DNA of 41,078 bases from an uncultured Thiotrichales bacterium (lineage in GTDB: Bacteria; Pseudomonadota; Gammaproteobacteria; CAIRSR01). Positions 16,882-25,390 of this stretch are shown here, in pieces. A program made the position numbers and the translations under genes. How positions within the stretch are numbered: position 1 is the first letter of the stretch; each line of letters begins with the position of its first letter. Location of the stretch: positions 1-41,078 of the forward strand of contig CAIRSR010000013.1 in NCBI GenBank assembly GCA_903881315.1, written 5' to 3'. The notes below the pieces were generated by a model, which saw only the letters and a program-made list of their open reading frames with translations, was not told the DNA's origin and did no database searches.

Positions 16882-19176
16882 ATGAACAGCTCACTCCCTT
16901 CTACTGCCGTTAGTTCTTCTATCTCAGCGCGTTACACGCGCCTGCGCCACACCAAAGACACTCTCGCTCGCTACGTGATCGGGATTGGTGGCGTCAGTGT
17001 CATCGTTGCCGTGCTGCTGATCGCCTTCTACCTCTTCTATGTTGTGCTGCCCCTTTTTGTCCCGGCACGCATCCACTCCCAAGGGACGTACCCAATGCCT
17101 GGTGGGGTTGGGGTGACCTCGTTCCTGACCGTAGACGAGCAAAACGAGATCGCTGTACGGGTAAAAGAGGATGGCAGGGTCGTATTCTTCCGGGTCGCCG
17201 ATGGTGTCGTGACCGGCGAACAGAAACTAACCTGGCCTACCGGAAGCACAGTCACCAGCGTTGCGTCCGCTCCGTCGGGATACTTTGCGCTCGGCCTGTC
17301 GAATGGTTCAGCCCTCTTTTTTACTATTGAGTTTGCGGTAAGTTATCCGGGGGGTGCGGCCCCGCCGGTTGCTGGTGATGGCACACGGGTGCATCATTCG
17401 ATAACGCCGAACCTGGCTTACCCCTTAGGGGAAGCGCCGTTGGTGGTCGATGAAAAGGGCCAAGCGTTGCAGCATCTTGCGCTCGGGGTCGAAGAAGGGA
17501 ATCCAACACTTGTCGCCACGACCGCCGATCAGCGCTTGGTGGGGGTAGGTTTTAGCCGTGAAGAAAACCTCATGGGCGATGTCCAGGTAAACAGGACGGC
17601 CTTTACCCTACCCCAAGAGGGGCATGAGGGCGCGGACTACCTGTTACTGAGCACTGCCCAGAAATCACTCTACGCCATTGCCCTTGATGGCAGGGTGGTG
17701 GTCTATGACGTACCGCCAAATGGCGCGGGCATGGCGCGTGAGCAACGTAAGCTTACCCAGTCCGGCGTGGGGGTGAGTGCTGCTGAGTTGCTACTTGGCG
17801 GTGTTTCGCTGCTGGTGGGCGGAACCGATGGCAGCCTTGCCCAGTGGTTCCCGGTACGTAGCGCGAATAATATCCAGCAACTCACCCACATCCGTGACTT
17901 CGCACCCTTGCCGGGCGCTGTTCAGCGCATCATCCCCGCTCATCGCATGAAGGGATTCATAGCGATGGATGGATCTGGTCAACTGGGCCTTTACCATGCC
18001 ACCGCCCACCGCACCCTGCTGCGGAAGAAGGTCATGTCGGGTGTACCAGCACTGGTCACCCTGTCGCCTCGTGGAGATGGTGCCATGTGGCAGGAAGAAG
18101 GATCGAATAATCTGCTGGTCTACAAGGTGGTAAATGAGTACCCCGAGATTTCCTGGTCTTCTTTGTGGGAAAAGGTGTGGTACGAGGGACGTTCTGCGCC
18201 GGCCTATCTTTGGCAGTCCTCGGCTGAGACCAACGATTTTGAGCCCAAGATGAGTTTGGTGCCGCTGACCTTGGGAACCCTCAAGGCGGCCTTTTTCGCC
18301 ATGCTGGTGGCGGTTCCCCTCGGGATCTTGGGGGCAATGTATACCGCCTATTTCATGGCCCCTCAGATGCGCACCTTCGTGAAACCCACCATTGAGATCA
18401 TGGGGGCGATGCCGACCGTTATTTTGGGTTTCCTGGCTGGGCTCTGGCTTGCTCCACTCATGGAGCAAAATCTGCCGGGCATTATCTTGTTGTTGGTAAG
18501 CCTGCCATTGGCGATCTTTCTCGCCGCTTGGGCCTGGTCACGTTTGCCGCAGAAGATTCGGGTGAGGATTCCCGAGGGTTGGGAGGCAGCGTTGCTGGTG
18601 CCGGTAGTGATTGGAACTGGCGTGGTAGCCTTTGAATTGAGTGAGCCGCTCGAGGTTTTGTTGTTCGATGGCGATGTTCGGTATTGGCTTACCAGTCATG
18701 GCATCCCGTTTAATCAACGCAATTCCCTGGTGGTTGGCATTGCGATGGGTTTTGCGGTAGCGCCACCGATCTTCTCGATTGCCGAGGACGCAATCTTTGC
18801 TGTACCGCGCCACCTGACTCTGGGGTCGCTGGCATTGGGGGGTACGCCGTGGCAGACCATGATGCGAGTAGTACTGCTAACCGCAAGTCCGGGGATTTTC
18901 TCAGCGGTCATGATCGGTTTGGGCCGGGCAGTTGGCGAGACCATGATCATGTTGATGGCAACTGGCAACACACCGATACTCAATTTCAATATTTTTGAGG
19001 GGTTCCGCGCCTTATCCGCCAATATTGCGGTAGAAATGCCCGAGGCCGAATTGAATAGCACCCATTACCGGGTACTGTTCCTCACAGCCCTGGTGCTCTT
19101 TTTGTTTACATTTATCCTCAATACTATTGCTGAGGTGGTACGTCAGCGCCTACGTCGTCGTTACAGTTCTTTATAG
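16882..19176 (+). CDS. pstC: Phosphate ABC transporter permease PstC, long form
   Basis: A 764-residue PstC of the long gammaproteobacterial type, more than twice the E. coli length. Residues about 35-60 are the first membrane segment (GGVSVIVAVLLIAFYLFYVV). Residues 65-440 form a large periplasmic region of beta-rich, propeller-like repeats. The last 320 residues carry the transport domain with further membrane helices and the EAA-type loop LGGTPWQTMMRVVLLTASPGI that docks on PstB. It works with PstA and PstB to import phosphate across the inner membrane. It is the first gene of the operon and pstA begins three bases after its stop. No pstS binding-protein gene is adjacent. Confidence 0.95.
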   Translation: MNSSLPSTAVSSSISARYTRLRHTKDTLARYVIGIGGVSVIVAVLLIAFYLFYVVLPLFVPARIHSQGTYPMPGGVGVTSFLTVDEQNEIAVRVKEDGRVVFFRVADGVVTGEQKLTWPTGSTVTSVASAPSGYFALGLSNGSALFFTIEFAVSYPGGAAPPVAGDGTRVHHSITPNLAYPLGEAPLVVDEKGQALQHLALGVEEGNPTLVATTADQRLVGVGFSREENLMGDVQVNRTAFTLPQEGHEGADYLLLSTAQKSLYAIALDGRVVVYDVPPNGAGMAREQRKLTQSGVGVSAAELLLGGVSLLVGGTDGSLAQWFPVRSANNIQQLTHIRDFAPLPGAVQRIIPAHRMKGFIAMDGSGQLGLYHATAHRTLLRKKVMSGVPALVTLSPRGDGAMWQEEGSNNLLVYKVVNEYPEISWSSLWEKVWYEGRSAPAYLWQSSAETNDFEPKMSLVPLTLGTLKAAFFAMLVAVPLGILGAMYTAYFMAPQMRTFVKPTIEIMGAMPTVILGFLAGLWLAPLMEQNLPGIILLLVSLPLAIFLAAWAWSRLPQKIRVRIPEGWEAALLVPVVIGTGVVAFELSEPLEVLLFDGDVRYWLTSHGIPFNQRNSLVVGIAMGFAVAPPIFSIAEDAIFAVPRHLTLGSLALGGTPWQTMMRVVLLTASPGIFSAVMIGLGRAVGETMIMLMATGNTPILNFNIFEGFRALSANIAVEMPEAELNSTHYRVLFLTALVLFLFTFILNTIAEVVRQRLRRRYSSL

Positions 19177-19179
19177 ACT

Positions 19180-20871
19180 ATGCAAACCACACCGACAACC
19201 AATGATGAAGCGCCGCTCCGATTTAAGACCTGGGTTGCCTCAGGAGACCCGTGGATCTGGATTACCGGCAGCGGCGTGACCATTAGCCTGATTGCCGTTG
19301 TCGGATTGTTATTGTTAATGGCAATTCGCGGCATGGGCCACTTCTGGCCAAGCGACGTGATGCGCACCAGTTATCAAGATGCGAACGGGACAACAACTGT
19401 TATCGTTGGCGAACTTGTGGAAAGTGAAGAGGTGACTGCTGCGCGAGTGCGTGATTCTGGTTATCAGCCAGCGGACGGGAAAACCTTCTTGCGTCGCGAT
19501 CTCATCAAGATTGGTAATCGTGACGCCTTTTCGCAGGATTTTCGTTGGTTGTTAGTCGATCGCATGGGGCCGGTCTCTTATCCAAAGGAACTGTTGGTTC
19601 TGGAGCGCCGCGAATGGGGAAACGCCTATGGCGCTCTGGTTGCCGTCAAGGAAAATGGGCAGTTGGTTGCCTCGGGCAACAGCGCCTGGGCTGAGTTACA
19701 GCGTCGCGTTGAACGCACCCATAGCCTTTTTACTGAGATCCATGGCATAGAGAAAAGCGAGATCGGTGCCATCAATTATGCGATTGAGCGACTCCGACTA
19801 AAAGAGCGCGGTTTAGAGCGGACGGGACAATTGACAGCAGTAGCAGCCCTTGAGATTAAAGAAGATCGCGCAAAGTATCAGGCCGATTATTCAGATGTTC
19901 AAAAAAGACTGGGTGTGCTTTATGCCGAGATCCGGCGCGACAGCATTACCCTGCGGATTTCCGACGGCAGTGAACGGGAGATCTCTCTTGCGAAGGTGGT
20001 ACGAGTCTATCGGCCCAACGATATGGGAGTGGTGGCAAAGATCCGTTTTTACTGCGAGAAATTATGGGAGTTTGTCTCGGACGAACCGCGTGAGTCTAAC
20101 ACCGAGGGTGGTATCTTTCCCGCCATCTTTGGTACTGTACTCATGGTCGTTGTGATGTCTATTTTAGTAATGCCGCTCGGGGTGATGGCTGCGGTCTATT
20201 TGCGGGAATATGCGAAGCAAGGTCTGCTGACACGCTTGGTTCGGATTGCAGTCAACAATCTGGCGGGGGTGCCTTCGGTGGTTTATGGTGTGTTCGGGCT
20301 TGGGTTTTTTGTTTACTTTATGGGTGGCCGCATTGACCAATTGTTTTTCTCTGAGGCATTGCCCGCCCCTACCTTTGGTACGCCTGGTTTGCTGTGGTCT
20401 TCGGTGGTGTTAGCGTTGCTGACGCTGCCGGTGGTCATCGTATCCACCGAAGAGGGACTTACCCGTATTCCCCGTTCTATCCGCGAAGGCAGTCTTGCTC
20501 TCGGCGCAACCCAGGCTGAGACCTTATGGCGCGTTGTGCTGCCTATGGCAGCCCCGGGGATTATGACCGGCCTCATCCTCTCGGTCGCACGCGCTGCCGG
20601 TGAGGTCGCGCCGCTCATGATGGTGGGCGTAGTTAAACTTGCGCCCTCGTTGCCCCTGGATAGTAATTTCCCGTTTTTGCATCTTGACCGAAAGTTTATG
20701 CACATGGGCTTCCATATCTACGATGTCGGTTTCCAGAGTCCGAATGTGGAGGCAGCACGGCCATTGGTCTATGCGACGGCGCTTTTATTGGTGGTCGTTG
20801 TCATCGTTTTAAATATAGCTGCCATCCATATGCGTAACCGTCTCCGTGAGCGATATCGTGGTGCTGAATAA
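19180..20871 (+). CDS. pstA: Phosphate ABC transporter permease PstA, long form
   Basis: A 563-residue PstA with an N-terminal membrane segment (about 25-47), an extended region of some 260 residues holding a coiled-coil stretch ([20 protein letters not shown]) and then the transport domain: [40 protein letters not shown], and the EAA loop [21 protein letters not shown]. The N-terminal extension is usual in pseudomonads and related bacteria. It forms the channel dimer with PstC. The gene begins right after pstC and ends within the possible upstream start of pstB, so translation of the three is likely coupled. Confidence 0.95.
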   Translation: MQTTPTTNDEAPLRFKTWVASGDPWIWITGSGVTISLIAVVGLLLLMAIRGMGHFWPSDVMRTSYQDANGTTTVIVGELVESEEVTAARVRDSGYQPADGKTFLRRDLIKIGNRDAFSQDFRWLLVDRMGPVSYPKELLVLERREWGNAYGALVAVKENGQLVASGNSAWAELQRRVERTHSLFTEIHGIEKSEIGAINYAIERLRLKERGLERTGQLTAVAALEIKEDRAKYQADYSDVQKRLGVLYAEIRRDSITLRISDGSEREISLAKVVRVYRPNDMGVVAKIRFYCEKLWEFVSDEPRESNTEGGIFPAIFGTVLMVVVMSILVMPLGVMAAVYLREYAKQGLLTRLVRIAVNNLAGVPSVVYGVFGLGFFVYFMGGRIDQLFFSEALPAPTFGTPGLLWSSVVLALLTLPVVIVSTEEGLTRIPRSIREGSLALGATQAETLWRVVLPMAAPGIMTGLILSVARAAGEVAPLMMVGVVKLAPSLPLDSNFPFLHLDRKFMHMGFHIYDVGFQSPNVEAARPLVYATALLLVVVVIVLNIAAIHMRNRLRERYRGAE

Positions 20872-20896
20872 CATGCCCTCTGTACAGGAACATTCC

Positions 20897-21730
20897 ATGA
20901 CTGCGTCGCTCAATCGCCGCCCCCCCGAGCTGGCTGCACTTGTCCCGCAATCCTCAAAGCGTGACCTTAACCAGGCGGATATTTGCCTAGAGGTGCAGAA
21001 CCTTGATCTCTATTACGGGGACAAACAGGCGCTAAGGGGCGTTAATCTACGGATTGCACGCCATCAGGTCACGGCCTTTATTGGGCCCAGCGGTTGCGGG
21101 AAATCAACCTTGCTGCGTTGCTTTAATCGCATGAATGACCTGGTTGATGGCGTACGAGTTGATGGCCGGATATTGATGAACGGAAGCGATATCAACGCCC
21201 GAGGCGTCGATGTCGCGGCCTTACGACGCCGGGTTGGCATGGTATTCCAAAAGCCAAACCCATTACCAAAGAGTATTTATGAAAATGTTGCCTATGGATT
21301 GCGGCTGCAGGGCATTAATAGTCGGCGGTTGTTAGATGAAGTGGTTGAGCGTTCTTTGCGTGGTGCCGCACTTTGGGATGAGGTCAAGGATCGCCTGAAT
21401 GATTCTGCGTTGGGTCTTTCTGGGGGACAGCAGCAGCGGTTGGTAATCGCTCGGGCCATTGCGATTGAGCCCGAGGTACTGTTATTAGATGAGCCCGCCT
21501 CGGCACTCGATCCGATCTCTACCCTAAAGATTGAAGAACTCATTTATGAGCTGAAGGGGAATTACACCATCCTTATTGTGACGCATAACATGCAGCAGGC
21601 AGCGCGGGTCTCTGACTATACAGCGTTTATGTATCTCGGTGAGATGGTGGAATACGATGACACCAATACCTTATTTACCAATCCGGCAAAACAACAAACC
21701 GAGGATTATGTAACCGGACGTTATGGATAA
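20897..21730 (+). CDS. pstB: Phosphate ABC transporter ATP-binding protein PstB
   Basis: A 277-residue ABC ATPase that powers phosphate import and relays transporter state to PhoU. Walker A is GPSGCGKST, the Q-loop lies in [12 protein letters not shown], the signature is [10 protein letters not shown], Walker B is [13 protein letters not shown], and the H-loop is [13 protein letters not shown]; all catalytic residues are present. PstB-specific features include [10 protein letters not shown] after Walker A. Three in-frame starts exist: a GTG at 20846 overlapping pstA by 26 nt, and ATGs at 20873 and 20897. The last is chosen for its AGGAA six bases upstream; the extra 17 residues of the longest form have no family match. 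Confidence 0.95.
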   Translation: MTASLNRRPPELAALVPQSSKRDLNQADICLEVQNLDLYYGDKQALRGVNLRIARHQVTAFIGPSGCGKSTLLRCFNRMNDLVDGVRVDGRILMNGSDINARGVDVAALRRRVGMVFQKPNPLPKSIYENVAYGLRLQGINSRRLLDEVVERSLRGAALWDEVKDRLNDSALGLSGGQQQRLVIARAIAIEPEVLLLDEPASALDPISTLKIEELIYELKGNYTILIVTHNMQQAARVSDYTAFMYLGEMVEYDDTNTLFTNPAKQQTEDYVTGRYG

Positions 21731-21787
21731 AGCTGGTGGGCGTTAATTAAAAAATTCTTTCTGCTACTACTATAAGGCGTTAAGGCA

Positions 21788-22501
21788 ATGAGCAGGAGTT
21801 TGGTCGGGCAGCACATCTCCGCTGAGTTTAACCAGGAACTCGCGGACATTACCAATCGAATCATGTTGATGGGTGGTTTAGTAGAACAGCAGGTAAAGGA
21901 TGCGCTGGAATCACTCCACGAAGAGAACCGCCAGCTTGCTGCCGTCGTGGTCACTACCGATTACAAGATTAATGCACTCGAGGTGGCTATCGACGAAGAA
22001 TGTATGCAGATCATTGCGCGACGGCAACCCGCAGCCAGTGATCTCCGTCTGGTAATGACCGTCATCAAGGTGATCACTGATCTAGAGCGTATTGGTGATG
22101 AGGCCGAGGGGATTGGTCAAGTAGCCCTGGCGCTGGCTGCGCGTGGTGACTCTGCGCAGATCGATTTGGTTTCTATGGGGCGTCATGTTCGTCAGATGGT
22201 GCGTAATTCCCTAGACGCCTTTGCCCGAACCGATGTGGATCTGGCACTAGAAGTCGCCCGCGAAGAAGAGGTGGTTGATCGCGAGTATGAATCGGTCGTG
22301 CGGCAATTGATTACCTACATGATGGAAGACCCGCGCACCATTTCCAGCACCATAGAATTGATGTGGGCCGCACGCTCTTTAGAGCGAATTGCCGATCATG
22401 CGCGTAACATTGCAGAATATATTATATTCTTGGTCAAGGGCCGCGATGTGCGCCACCTAAGCCTAGAACAGATGGAAAAGGCTGCTCGTGCGGTGCGCTG
22501 A
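21788..22501 (+). CDS. phoU: Phosphate signalling protein PhoU
   Basis: A 237-residue PhoU of standard length. It is made of two three-helix bundles; the metal-binding E/D motifs are visible twice, as ITDLERIGDEAEGI (about 97-110) and RSLERIADHARNIAEY (about 198-213). PhoU connects PstB to the sensor PhoR and holds the Pho response off when phosphate is plentiful. The start has an AAGG ribosome site (GTTAAGGCAATG). It follows pstB by 57 bp and precedes the remains of phoR, so in this genome its usual partner seems reduced. Confidence 0.95.
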   Translation: MSRSLVGQHISAEFNQELADITNRIMLMGGLVEQQVKDALESLHEENRQLAAVVVTTDYKINALEVAIDEECMQIIARRQPAASDLRLVMTVIKVITDLERIGDEAEGIGQVALALAARGDSAQIDLVSMGRHVRQMVRNSLDAFARTDVDLALEVAREEEVVDREYESVVRQLITYMMEDPRTISSTIELMWAARSLERIADHARNIAEYIIFLVKGRDVRHLSLEQMEKAARAVR

Positions 22502-22535
22502 ATAGATTGTCAGCGCAAATCATCAATTGACAGCG

Positions 22536-23300
22536 ATGGGTACATTACGCTTGCGTCACCCGACCGGAATTGCCTATTTTGGGTCTGCGTCCGCCTATGC
22601 TGCCGAACCGCCGGGCATTTGGCAAAGAATAGTGATTGTGATTCGTTCTTTGCATTATTCCCCGATCTTACGCTGGTTGGGTGTTGGTGCGCTGCTCGTG
22701 GCGATGGGGACGCCCTTTGGGATGCCTTGGTTGTTTCCGTTGCTTGGTAGCGTTCTTTACAACGGTTGGCATGTGTATAACCTGACGCAATTTAGAGGGT
22801 GGGTAGGGCAGCGCACCCATTTCGCCCCGCCGACCTCGCGCGGATTGTGGGGGGAGGTATTGGACGAGGTCTACCGCCTGCAGGTGCGGCACCGCAAGCG
22901 TAAACGCAAGCTCGCAAGATTTCTGCGTGGGTTCCAGGATGCCAGCGCGGCCCTCCCGATTGGGGTAGTTGTGCTAGGCCAACGTGGCGAAGTGGATTGG
23001 TGCAATCCAGCAGCCGGGGAGCTGTTGGGTGTCGATTGGCCTCGCGATCGGGGGCGGGAACTCGCCAATCTGGTGCGTCAGCCCAACCTCTGCAAGGAAT
23101 TGGAGCAGGGCAAGGACGCCCGGCACCTGCGCATTCCTTCGCCGATCGATGATAACCCCCTGGAGATCAGCATACTTCCCTATAGCAACAATGGTTTGCG
23201 TTTGGTGTTGGTGCGCGACCTGAGGGTTGTTGTGCCTGCCAACGCAACGCAGTTGAGTGAACCGCTCGGTATGCTGGGGGATAGGGGGCGTCTACACTAA
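22536..23300 (+). pseudogene. PhoR-like sensor lacking its kinase domain
   Basis: A 254-residue protein matching the N-terminal half of the phosphate sensor kinase PhoR. It has two membrane segments (about 45-90), the basic linker RLQVRHRKRKRKLARFLRGF, and a PAS domain (LPIGVVVLGQRGEVDWCNPA through LEISILPYSNNGLRLVLVRD). In PhoR the next residues lead to the HisKA helix with the SHELRTPL phospho-acceptor box; here the frame leaves the family after DLRVVVPAN and stops. No frame between 23300 and 23402 carries the missing H-box or ATP-binding motifs. It is either a decayed gene or a kinase-less PAS protein. The first ATG at 22536 is chosen over the TTG at 22527. It is probably still transcribed with the pst operon. 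No phoB is nearby. Confidence 0.75.
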
Positions 23301-23401
23301 TCTGACTCGTTTCGCGCACGATAGCTGCGGCACCGTCAAGGGCTGCGCTTACGTGGGGCGAACCGATGATTCCTGTTCATCCTGTTCCTTAAACAGCCTT
23401 G

Positions 23402-23848
23402 TCATTTCGGTAGCGTCGGGAAGGTTGCTCCATAGCGGGCAATCCACTCCACCGCCGCCTCGTCACCGTTGAGATGTCGCCCTTCAGTTCGTAGCACCTT
23501 CTGCCGATACTGCTCGATATAACAGACCTGCTCCACCATGCGGGCGCGAAAGGCGTCTTCGGGCACAGAGAAGCGGATTCCCACATCGTAATCGTGGTCA
23601 CGATGCCGACACCAGACAACGGCACCATCGGTCTCGAAGGGTGGGTTCACGCAGGGGACACGCACCCGAACGTGCGATCCTGGGGGCAGATGCTCTTCGC
23701 TACGACAACACAGCCCTCCCGCGCTGACGTTTTGTAAGACGGGGGTTGGTTTGGTATCCTGCGTAAGCTCTATTTCGATCGGCATGTCCAGTGGATGGCG
23801 GATATACGCCCTTCCTCGGGACTCTCGGTGTGCTGTCATGCGCTGCAT
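23402..23848 (-). CDS. PilZ-domain protein, c-di-GMP binding
   Basis: A 148-residue protein consisting mainly of a PilZ domain. The c-di-GMP binding signature is complete: an RxxxR-type arm (RAYIRHPL, about 13-20) followed by NVSAGGLC (the D/NxSxxG box, about 41-48). The later strand VVWCRHRDHDYDVGIRF is also typical. A helical tail of 40 residues follows. Such proteins often modify flagellar rotation or adhesion in response to c-di-GMP, which fits its place 26 bp downstream of fliW and back to back with motA. Two ATGs, at 23848 and 23839, are possible; neither has a clear ribosome site. Confidence 0.9.
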   Translation of the reverse strand: MQRMTAHRESRGRAYIRHPLDMPIEIELTQDTKPTPVLQNVSAGGLCCRSEEHLPPGSHVRVRVPCVNPPFETDGAVVWCRHRDHDYDVGIRFSVPEDAFRARMVEQVCYIEQYRQKVLRTEGRHLNGDEAAVEWIARYGATFPTLPK

Positions 23849-23874
23849 TCCAACAGTTTAGGGGCGCTCTGGGA

Positions 23875-24351
23875 TCACTTTAGGATTGTCTCGAAATCCT
23901 CGCGCGTAAGTTGCAATTGGAGGCCACGTCGGGACTGCGGATTGATGATAACAGGCTGCGCGATGAGCGGGCGAATACGCGGCTCATTCTCCCCGGCATT
24001 TTGTACGCCGGCAAGCAATACCAGGATGAGCAGGGGTTCCTTCGTATCTGGTGTGCCTTCTGCCGGGGGCCTTTTTTTCGTTGAGGAGGTCGGCGCGGTC
24101 TTGAGGAGCAGCGACTCCCTTTGCGAGAGGGGTAACTCATAGTTAAGCCCGAGCCAACTCGGTTCTACCGTAGGGAAGGCGACGTAGGGGTCATCTAAGG
24201 ATTGCAGGTAGTGGATAATGGGGCGCTCCACCTCCTCATGAAACAACTTGAAGCGATGACAGGACTCGAACCCCGGCATCCCTTCCGTGAAAAAGAGGAT
24301 GGTCTGCGGGTCCACTTCTTGGATACCAAAGTAGCGAGTTTTGATCAGCAT
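23875..24351 (-). CDS. fliW: Flagellar assembly factor FliW
   Basis: A 158-residue FliW. In studied bacteria FliW binds flagellin and the RNA regulator CsrA, so that flagellin translation follows filament assembly. The family pattern is clear: MLIKTRYFGIQEVD, the FFTEGMPGFESCHRF segment, YLQSLDDPYVAFPTVEP, and the C-terminal APIVIN-like box QPVIINPQSRRG. A charged insertion, TSSTKKRPPAEGTPDTKEP (about 88-106), is unusual, as it lies where most members have a short loop. No csrA or flagellin gene is in the window. The ATG at 24351 is preferred over an in-frame TTG at 24360. It is divergent from motA and upstream of the PilZ gene. Confidence 0.9.
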   Translation of the reverse strand: MLIKTRYFGIQEVDPQTILFFTEGMPGFESCHRFKLFHEEVERPIIHYLQSLDDPYVAFPTVEPSWLGLNYELPLSQRESLLLKTAPTSSTKKRPPAEGTPDTKEPLLILVLLAGVQNAGENEPRIRPLIAQPVIINPQSRRGLQLQLTREDFETILK

Positions 24352-24496
24352 TGTCGTCAAATAGTTTGTAAAGATGGGGAGCCCTGCGGCGGATGGAGTA
24401 GAATACCAGGTGCTGCGTCCTCTGTATGGCTCGCAAGGTTACACGAAATGTTTCAACAGCAGTAGTTTACTTCCATAGGGCAGAAATCCGACCACC

Positions 24497-25354
24497 ATGT
24501 TTGTCGCCATTGGATATGTTATCGCGCTCGCCTCGGTTGTGGGGGGCTTCGCCATTGCGGGTGGGCATCTCGGCGTGCTTGTCCAGCCAGTCGAGGTGAT
24601 CATCATCTTTGGCTTGGCCATTGGTGCCTTCGTTGCCGCCAACAGTATGAAGGTTCTCAAGGCCTCAGGGGCGGCGGTAGGCGCTGCCTTCAAGGGATCA
24701 AAGTACGACAAGGCGCTCTATATGGAGTTGATGGGATTGCTCTACGCAATCTTCGTCAAGGTGCGAAAGTCAGGACTACTGGCCATCGAAGAGGATGTAG
24801 ACAACCCGCAGAACAGCGCCCTTTTTCAAGCAGCCCCCAACATCCTTGCTGATCACCACGCAGTCGATTTTATCACCGATTATCTGCGTCTGATGGCGGG
24901 TGGCAACCTGGATGTACACCAGATCGACAACCTTATGGAACTCGATATCGAGACCCACCACCATGAGTTGGAAACCCCGATCCATTCCCTACAAAACTTG
25001 GGCGACGCGATGCCAGCCTTCGGCATTGTCGCGGCGGTAATGGGTGTGGTGCATACCATGCAGTCGGTGGGGCTTCCCCCCGCCGAGCTGGGTAAACTGA
25101 TTGCGGCAGCGCTGGTGGGCACCTTCCTCGGTATTTTGGCCGCTTATGGCTTTATCAACCCATTGGTGGGGGTACTGCGACAGCAGGCGCAGGAATCGAC
25201 CAAATTCTACGAGGCCATTCGCGTGGGATTGGTCGCCTACCTGAATGATTGCGCCCCCCCTACGGCTGTTGAATTCTCCCGCAAGGTGCTCTACTCCACC
25301 GAGCGTCCCAGTTTTTCGGAATTAGAGACCGCACTCAAGGGGAGCAAGGGTTGA
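24497..25354 (+). CDS. motA: Flagellar stator protein MotA
   Basis: A 285-residue MotA, the usual length. Four membrane segments are present: two near the start (MFVAIGYVIALASVVGGFAI and VEVIIIFGLAIGAFVAAN) and two near residues 170-225 (AMPAFGIVAAVMGVVHTM and LIAAALVGTFLGILAAYGFI). The cytoplasmic loop contains the charged stretch VRKSGLLAIEEDVDNP, which interacts with the rotor protein FliG. With MotB it forms the ion channel that turns the flagellum; the sequence resembles the proton-driven E. coli-like class. The start lacks a good ribosome site, but the N terminus matches the family. motB follows after 36 bp. Confidence 0.95.
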   Translation: MFVAIGYVIALASVVGGFAIAGGHLGVLVQPVEVIIIFGLAIGAFVAANSMKVLKASGAAVGAAFKGSKYDKALYMELMGLLYAIFVKVRKSGLLAIEEDVDNPQNSALFQAAPNILADHHAVDFITDYLRLMAGGNLDVHQIDNLMELDIETHHHELETPIHSLQNLGDAMPAFGIVAAVMGVVHTMQSVGLPPAELGKLIAAALVGTFLGILAAYGFINPLVGVLRQQAQESTKFYEAIRVGLVAYLNDCAPPTAVEFSRKVLYSTERPSFSELETALKGSKG

Positions 25355-25390
25355 GTGCAACCAACGCCGATATTCACCCCGGGCTAAATC

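Noticed and set aside
24255-24290. On the minus strand a sequence resembling a tRNA T-arm (GGTTCGAGTCC-like) is present.
   Set aside because: It lies inside fliW and encodes the conserved EGMPGFESC segment; there is no acceptor stem, anticodon arm or D-arm around it.
24461-24487. Possible sigma-28 flagellar promoter before motA (AGTAGTTT, 11 bases, GCAGAAAT).
   Set aside because: It matches only 5 of 8 bases in each box and would place the start point almost on the motA ATG.
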